A stretch of DNA of 64,000 nucleotides, taken from Chitinilyticum litopenaei DSM 21440. GTDB taxonomy: Bacteria; Pseudomonadota; Gammaproteobacteria; Burkholderiales; Chitinibacteraceae. Where the stretch lies: the NCBI RefSeq assembly GCF_000428145.1, contig NZ_ATZJ01000005.1, positions 62,001-126,000 of the forward strand, in the 5' to 3' direction. Below the pieces are notes generated by a model, which saw nothing but the letters and a program-made list of their open reading frames with translations, made no database searches and was not told the DNA's origin. Made by a program: the position numbers and the translations under genes. Positions 60,174 to 64,000 of the stretch are shown piece by piece (position 1 is the stretch's first letter; every line of letters begins with the position of its first letter).

Positions 60174-61706
60174 TCAGAACTCCAGTTCCAGTTGTGCGCC
60201 GCTGGCGCGGGCAGCCGCCTTGCGCCGCGCGGCCGGACGCAGGCGCGAGCCGTGGCGTTCCAGCACCGCGGCACGCGCGGCGCGCACGCCGGGATCACGG
60301 CGCAGGGCATAAAGCCGCTCCTTCGCCACACGGGTCGCCCGTTCCAGCTCGACCGGGGGTTCGGGGATGTCTTCGCCCACGCGCACGCCGCACTGCGCCT
60401 GCACGGCCGGCGGCATGCGCCAGGGCTCGAACAGCCAGCTGTCGGGCACGCGGCGCAGCGCCGGCAACCAGTGGCGCACGAACCGGCCCTGCGGATCGTG
60501 ATCACGCGCCTGCTTCACCGGGTTGTAGACGCGCGCGGTATTGATGCCGGTGGTGCCGGACTGCATCTGCAGCTGGCTCCAGTGAATGCCCGGCTCGTAA
60601 TCCAGAAACTGCCGCGCCAGAAACAGGCCCGGTTCGCGCCAGTGCAGCCACAAGGGATAGGCCGCGACCGACACCAGCATCGCGCGCATGCGGAAATTCA
60701 GCCAGCCCGTCGCCCGCAGCATGGCCATGCAGGCGTCAACCAGCGGCCAGCCGGTGCGCCCGGCCGACCAGGCGGCAAAGTGCGCGGCTGACCAGTCCGC
60801 TTCGCGCAGGCCGTCATAGCCGCGATGCAGATTGCGGAATTCCAGCGCAGGCTCGCTTTCCAGCTTCTGGATGAAGTGGCAATGCCAGTAGAGGCGCGAC
60901 ACAAAGGCGGCCAGCCCGCGCCGCTGCCGCTCGGCCTGCGGGCCGCTGGCATTCGCCATTGCCAGCCGCGCGGCGTGCACCACTTCGCGCAGGCTCAATA
61001 GGCCGTAGGCCAGATGGGCGGAAAGCCGTGAACATGCCGTCGGCGCCGACAGCGGCGAAGAAATGCCGCCGCGATAGCTCAGCACGCGCTCGTTCAGGAA
61101 ATCCGTCAGCACAAGCTCGGCATTGGCGCGACCACCGCGCTGGCGCAGCGGCGGATCGGGGTCTGTCAGGCCCAGCGCGGCGGGGTCGGGCCAGCGATGA
61201 CCAATGAGCGGCGGCAAGGGCGCGGCCAGCCGCGCGGGCGGCGGCAGCGGCGGTTGCGCCATCAGCGCCTCCCAGGCCGGCCGCCATTCATCACGGTCCT
61301 GCAGGCGGCGCACGACGCCGAACTGGCGGAATTCCTGCCAGTGCACGCCATGCCTGCGGCACCATGCCGCCACGGCGCGGTCGCGGGCAAAGGTCCAGTC
61401 GTTGCCGGTTTCTTCATGGCTGTAGAGCGCATCGATGCCAAGCTCGGCATGCAGGCGCTCGAGCACCGCCGTCATTTCACCACCGCGCACCAGCAGCCGC
61501 CCGCCCAGCGCGGCGAACTGCTGCGCCAGTGCACTGACGCTCTCGCGGATGAACAGATAGTGCTGGGTGGCCATGTCCGGCTGCGCCCACAGCCCGGGCT
61601 CGATCACATAAAGCCCCAGCACCGGCCCCGCCGCTGCGGCGGCCGCCAGTGGCGCATGATCGTGCACGCGCAGATCGCGTTTGAACCAGACAAGTGAACA
61701 GGCCAT
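60174..61706 (-). CDS. deoxyribodipyrimidine photolyase/cryptochrome family protein
   Basis: 510 residues. N-terminal domain ACSLVWFKRDLRVHDHAPL; FAD domain with TGWPLVDACMAML, NFRMRAMLVS and LDYEPGIHWSQLQMQSGTTG. The last motif and the Asn-Phe in place of His-Asn set it apart from classical class I CPD photolyase and match a bacterial cryptochrome/photolyase clade. ATG 61706 is chosen by homology; no Shine-Dalgarno is seen and the probable -10 lies so close that the mRNA could be leaderless. First gene of the light operon. Confidence 0.9.
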   Translation of the reverse strand: MACSLVWFKRDLRVHDHAPLAAAAAAGPVLGLYVIEPGLWAQPDMATQHYLFIRESVSALAQQFAALGGRLLVRGGEMTAVLERLHAELGIDALYSHEETGNDWTFARDRAVAAWCRRHGVHWQEFRQFGVVRRLQDRDEWRPAWEALMAQPPLPPPARLAAPLPPLIGHRWPDPAALGLTDPDPPLRQRGGRANAELVLTDFLNERVLSYRGGISSPLSAPTACSRLSAHLAYGLLSLREVVHAARLAMANASGPQAERQRRGLAAFVSRLYWHCHFIQKLESEPALEFRNLHRGYDGLREADWSAAHFAAWSAGRTGWPLVDACMAMLRATGWLNFRMRAMLVSVAAYPLWLHWREPGLFLARQFLDYEPGIHWSQLQMQSGTTGINTARVYNPVKQARDHDPQGRFVRHWLPALRRVPDSWLFEPWRMPPAVQAQCGVRVGEDIPEPPVELERATRVAKERLYALRRDPGVRAARAAVLERHGSRLRPAARRKAAARASGAQLELEF

Positions 61707-61712
61707 TTCTGT

Positions 61713-61721
61713 ATTGTACAA
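61713..61721 (-). promoter_or_regulatory. -10 element and TTGTACAA dyad of the photolyase operon
   Basis: Minus strand TACAAT (61718-61713) inside the palindrome TTGTACAA (61714-61721), only seven bases before the ATG. TGTACA-type dyads are recognised by some light- and B12-responsive MerR regulators; a regulator gene is not in the window, so this is a guess. A convincing -35 is not seen. Confidence 0.4.
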
Positions 61722-61880
61722 AAATGGCAGCACGCTGTAGCGCTTTGCCGAGCACGCCCGATACGCGGCGCATTCGTGCCTGCTCGCCCGCCCTTCGCGG
61801 CAATTCACTCCTGTTGCACGCTTGCCGCTTTGCCGCGGCAAACCTGACTGTGAAGCACGACACAGCCCACTTGCTGCGGC

Positions 61881-61909
61881 CTGTCTGCCACGCAAAATCT
61901 TTGTATAAT
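61881..61909 (+). promoter_or_regulatory. sigma-70 promoter for the secreted protein at 61942
   Basis: A perfect TATAAT at 61904-61909 with a weak CTGTCT 17 bases upstream. The leader would be about 25 bases with GGAGAAG before the ATG. Confidence 0.6.
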
Positions 61910-61941
61910 CTTGCGTTTCAATTCAGACAAACGGAGAAGTC

Positions 61942-62385
61942 ATGAAATCAATTTTCCGCCACCTGCTTGCCCTGACGCTGGGCGCCTGGCTGCTGATGGT
62001 GCCGGCGCACGCCACCGAGCTTGGCCGTTATGTAAAGGCCTACAGCGGCGAAGAAGGCGTCAAGGTATGGCTGTTGCGCTACGGCCCGGAATCGGCCAAC
62101 GAAGCACTGGTGCAAGTGGGTCGGGTTGACCATCCCTGGGATTTGCGCATCCTGAAGGCCAAGCTGGTGCAGCGCACTGCCGACGAGCAACGCTATGTGG
62201 TGCAGCACAAGGGTGCGGATTACACGATGCTGATCGTGCGCGGCAGTGCTGCCGAGCTCTGGCTGCCCAGCCAGACCGCCTTCCCGGCCAGCCCGCGCAG
62301 CCTGCGGTTCGATGAGGCACTGGCCAACCAGGGCAATCCGCAACGCTTCGCCGACGAATTCCAGCAACAGACCGCACAGAAGTAA
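61942..62385 (+). CDS. secreted protein of unknown function
   Basis: 147 residues with a clear signal peptide (KSIFRHLLALTLGAWLLMVPAHA, cut near residue 24). The mature part (ELGRYVKAYSGEEGVKVWLLRYG, later YVVQHKGADYTMLIV) is small and beta-rich. I do not recognise the family. Own promoter upstream, terminator-like repeat downstream. Confidence 0.75.
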   Translation: MKSIFRHLLALTLGAWLLMVPAHATELGRYVKAYSGEEGVKVWLLRYGPESANEALVQVGRVDHPWDLRILKAKLVQRTADEQRYVVQHKGADYTMLIVRGSAAELWLPSQTAFPASPRSLRFDEALANQGNPQRFADEFQQQTAQK

Positions 62386-62429
62386 GCTCCCAGGCCGGCA
62401 AGTCCGCAGCGGCCAGCAAGAAAAAACAA

Positions 62430-62478
62430 GGGTATTGCCATACAACCCATTATTTTTAATGGCTGTACGGCAATACCC
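62430..62478 (+). repeat. 49-bp inverted repeat acting as bidirectional terminator
   Basis: GGGTATTGCCATACAACCCATT, short T-rich loop, AATGGCTGTACGGCAATACCC with nearly perfect arms. T-runs flank both sides (TTTTGC on the plus strand, TTGTTTTTTC on the minus strand), so this copy probably ends both the secreted-protein gene and the convergent hslO. Confidence 0.85.
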
Positions 62479-62532
62479 TTTTGCATGCCTGGCAGGACGA
62501 CAAATGCTCAGCGCAGCAGCAGCCGGCCGACC

Positions 62533-63414
62533 CTATTGCAGATTGCGGTTACCCTCGGCAACGCCCTGCCCGGCAAACAGCTGCGCCACGTCAACGGAAT
62601 CAAAGTGGTAATGCTTGCCGCAGAAATCACAAACGATTTCCACCTGCCCGCGCTCGGCCAGCACGCTGTCCACTTCTTCGCGACCGACCATTTCCAGCAT
62701 GCTGCCCACGCGCTCGCGCGAACAGGTGCAGGCAAACTTCGGCGTCGCCGGGTCGAACATGCGCACGGTTTCCTCGTGGAACAAGCGATGCAGCATCTCG
62801 CGCGGCGCCAGCGTCAGCAGCTCCTCGGCGGTGATGGTTTCGGCCAGGCGCTGCACGCGCGGCCAGGCATCCTCGTCTTCCGCACCGCTGCCGCCTTCCA
62901 GCGGCATTTTCTGCAGCATCAGCCCGCTGGCGATCTGGCCGTCGCAGGCCAGCCATACGCGTGTATCGATCTGCGCGGAACGCTGCATGTAATGCTCGAT
63001 GATGGTGGCGACCGACTCGCCCTTCTCGAAGCCGACGATGCCCTGATACGGCTCGCCGTCGTCGGGGTCGATGGTGATCACAAAGCGCCCGCCCTGCCCC
63101 AGCAGCTCGGCCAGCGACACATCGGGAATCTCGCCATCCCAGCGCGCGGTGGCGCGCAGCGTCTTCTTGCTGGTGATTTCGACCACCGCCATCTTCAGCT
63201 GCCCCTTGCCGTGCAGCTGCAGGATCAGCGTGCCGTCGAACTTCAGCGTGGCCTCCAGCAACTGGCCGGCAGCCAGCAATTCGCCGAGCAGCCGCGCCAG
63301 CACCGGCGGGTAAGGATGACGCGCAAGCACTTCGGCAAAGCTGTCGCGCAGCACCACGGTTTCACCGCGCACGGCGGCATGGTCAAACAGGAAACGCTCC
63401 AGAATATCGTGCAT
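62533..63414 (-). CDS. hslO: redox-regulated chaperone Hsp33
   Basis: 293 residues. The C-terminal zinc/redox switch has CTC in FACTCSRERV and CxxC in VCDFCGKHY. The N-terminal holdase domain begins HDILERFLFDHAAVRGETV. Active when oxidised, it prevents aggregation under oxidative heat stress. ATG 63414 has GGAG upstream. Confidence 0.96.
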   Translation of the reverse strand: MHDILERFLFDHAAVRGETVVLRDSFAEVLARHPYPPVLARLLGELLAAGQLLEATLKFDGTLILQLHGKGQLKMAVVEITSKKTLRATARWDGEIPDVSLAELLGQGGRFVITIDPDDGEPYQGIVGFEKGESVATIIEHYMQRSAQIDTRVWLACDGQIASGLMLQKMPLEGGSGAEDEDAWPRVQRLAETITAEELLTLAPREMLHRLFHEETVRMFDPATPKFACTCSRERVGSMLEMVGREEVDSVLAERGQVEIVCDFCGKHYHFDSVDVAQLFAGQGVAEGNRNLQ

Positions 63415-63433
63415 TACTACTCCATACTGCATG

Positions 63434-63482
63434 ACCCATTGCCATGCAGCCAATGATTTCAAAAGGCCACAGCCGCATACCC
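63434..63482 (+). repeat. 49-bp inverted repeat, copy upstream of hslO
   Basis: ACCCATTGCCATGCAGCC (63434-63451), loop AATGATTTCAAAA, GGCCACAGCCGCATACCC (63465-63482). It begins 20 bases upstream of the hslO start, so it lies in the promoter or leader of hslO. Confidence 0.72.
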
Positions 63483-63511
63483 ATCAGGCAACTGCGAACC
63501 GCAAAAATAAA

Positions 63512-63590
63512 ACCCAACGCAGAGACGCAAAGGCGCAGAGTAAAAACACGGCAAGGTTTTGCCCATCCGCTGCGTCTTTGCGTCGCTGTG
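63512..63590. repeat. CGCAGAG-type dispersed hairpin repeat
   Basis: ACCCAACGCAGAGACGCAAA and following GGCGCAGAG pair with CCGCTGCGTCTTTGCGTCGC. Related to the copy at 40901-40968 and similar in design to the CACAGAG repeats. Confidence 0.8.
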
Positions 63591-63620
63591 CTGGCAGGTT
63601 TTCAGCCTTGCCCTGCCCGC

Positions 63621-64000
63621 TTATTCGGGCCGCGCCGCAATGACGTGGCAGCTCATCGGCAGGCTGGAATTGATGTCGAATTCGCAGCCGGCGCTCACGC
63701 CAATCCGGGCAATCGCCTCGGCATCCAGCTCGGCATTGCCGTACACCGCGCTCATCGCGCCGATGGCAAAATCGGCGCCGGAACCGATGGCCCAGAAACG
63801 CTGGTATTCATACACCTCGCGCATGCTGAATACGGCAAAGATGCCGTGCGGGTTGGCCACCAGCACCGTCATCTGGCTGGATTCATACGGATCATCCTCG
63901 TCCTCGTCGGGCTTGAGGAAGAACTGGTCCTTCAGCTTCGGGTGCAGCTTGCGGAATGCTTCGAAGATGGCGGGCCGGCTGGAAAAATCAAGCTTCCTGG
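63621..64000 (-). CDS. HslV-like Ntn-hydrolase (partial, C-terminal part)
   Basis: 126 residues ending HVIAARPE; the N-terminus with the catalytic residue is outside the window. Seen: FWAIGSGADFAIGAMSAVYG and IARIGVSAGCEFDINSSLP, the pattern of a proteasome/HslV-like family found beside or apart from true hslUV. A normal HslV C-terminus is not seen, so this is a relative rather than the ClpQ subunit itself. Confidence 0.62.
   Translation of the reverse strand, partial: RKLDFSSRPAIFEAFRKLHPKLKDQFFLKPDEDEDDPYESSQMTVLVANPHGIFAVFSMREVYEYQRFWAIGSGADFAIGAMSAVYGNAELDAEAIARIGVSAGCEFDINSSLPMSCHVIAARPE

Noticed and set aside
63621..64000. Genuine HslV subunit of HslUV
   Set aside because: The visible C-terminal part does not match the HslV end, and no hslU is in view; only a relative of the fold can be claimed.

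Overview
The window (about 64 kb, high GC, densely coded) looks like chromosome of a motile, facultatively anaerobic betaproteobacterium. The smc-zipA-ligA order, a DUF2863 gene, an hslO gene, sigma-28 controlled flagellin and a DicC/YdaS-like HTH gene fit Neisseriales-type Betaproteobacteria best, but the genus cannot be fixed from the sequence alone.

Layout. 1-4.3 kb: a gene end of unknown product, an NlpC/P60 lipoprotein, and pyruvate formate-lyase with its activase behind a near-consensus FNR box. 4.4-12.8 kb (minus strand): an MFS carrier and a late flagellar block (flhB-like, fliK-like, DUF2802, fliT, fliS, fliD, flaG, flagellin) with a strong sigma-28 promoter. 13-21.2 kb (minus): a 1870-residue multidomain glycosyltransferase followed upstream by genes for a dTDP-3-amino-3,6-dideoxyhexose (FdtA-, FdtB- and QdtC-like), probably a flagellin glycosylation locus. 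21.2-23.2 kb: an IS1595-family element, a related IS end and an IS5-type remnant, low in GC.

23.2-31.8 kb is the most interesting part. Two facing, translationally coupled operons encode homologues of all four Campylobacter jejuni enzymes that make the phosphoramidate donor of capsular O-methyl phosphoramidate: glutamine kinase (Cj1418), CTP:phosphoglutamine cytidylyltransferase (Cj1416), gamma-glutamyl-CDP-amidate hydrolase (Cj1417) and cytidine diphosphoramidate kinase (Cj1415). With them are a CDP-glycerol-transferase-like protein (candidate phosphoramidate transferase), a CysQ-like phosphatase (candidate 3'-phospho-CMP recycling enzyme), a methyltransferase, a formyltransferase and one protein of unknown family. 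Read one gene at a time this would be annotated as sulfate activation plus PEP synthase; together it is a phosphoramidate surface-decoration system.

31.9-41 kb: galU preceded in frame by a Cro-like HTH domain with three operator-like dyads, then ligA, zipA and smc. 41-47.3 kb: SYLF protein, dps with a TA-flanked MITE directly upstream, GT4 glycosyltransferase, DJ-1 protein, YkgJ cysteine-cluster protein, DUF2863. 47.5-57 kb: a chemoreceptor with about seven HAMP units and a C-terminal WEEF tether, a small wHTH protein, a CPBP protease, homospermidine synthase, a TerB-like protein and a tandem pair of unknown paralogues. 57.2-61.7 kb: a light-related operon with three distinct photolyase/cryptochrome flavoproteins plus DUF2256. 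61.9-64 kb: a secreted protein, hslO and the end of an HslV-like Ntn hydrolase.

Across the window I find a 49-bp imperfect inverted repeat (ends GGGTAT and ATACCC, A-rich asymmetric loop), about ten copies, all in the same orientation, including less certain copies inside ligA and smc. A second, widely known class of repeats (CACAGAG/CTCTGTG and CGCAGAG types) occurs at four places. No rRNA, tRNA or CRISPR array was seen.
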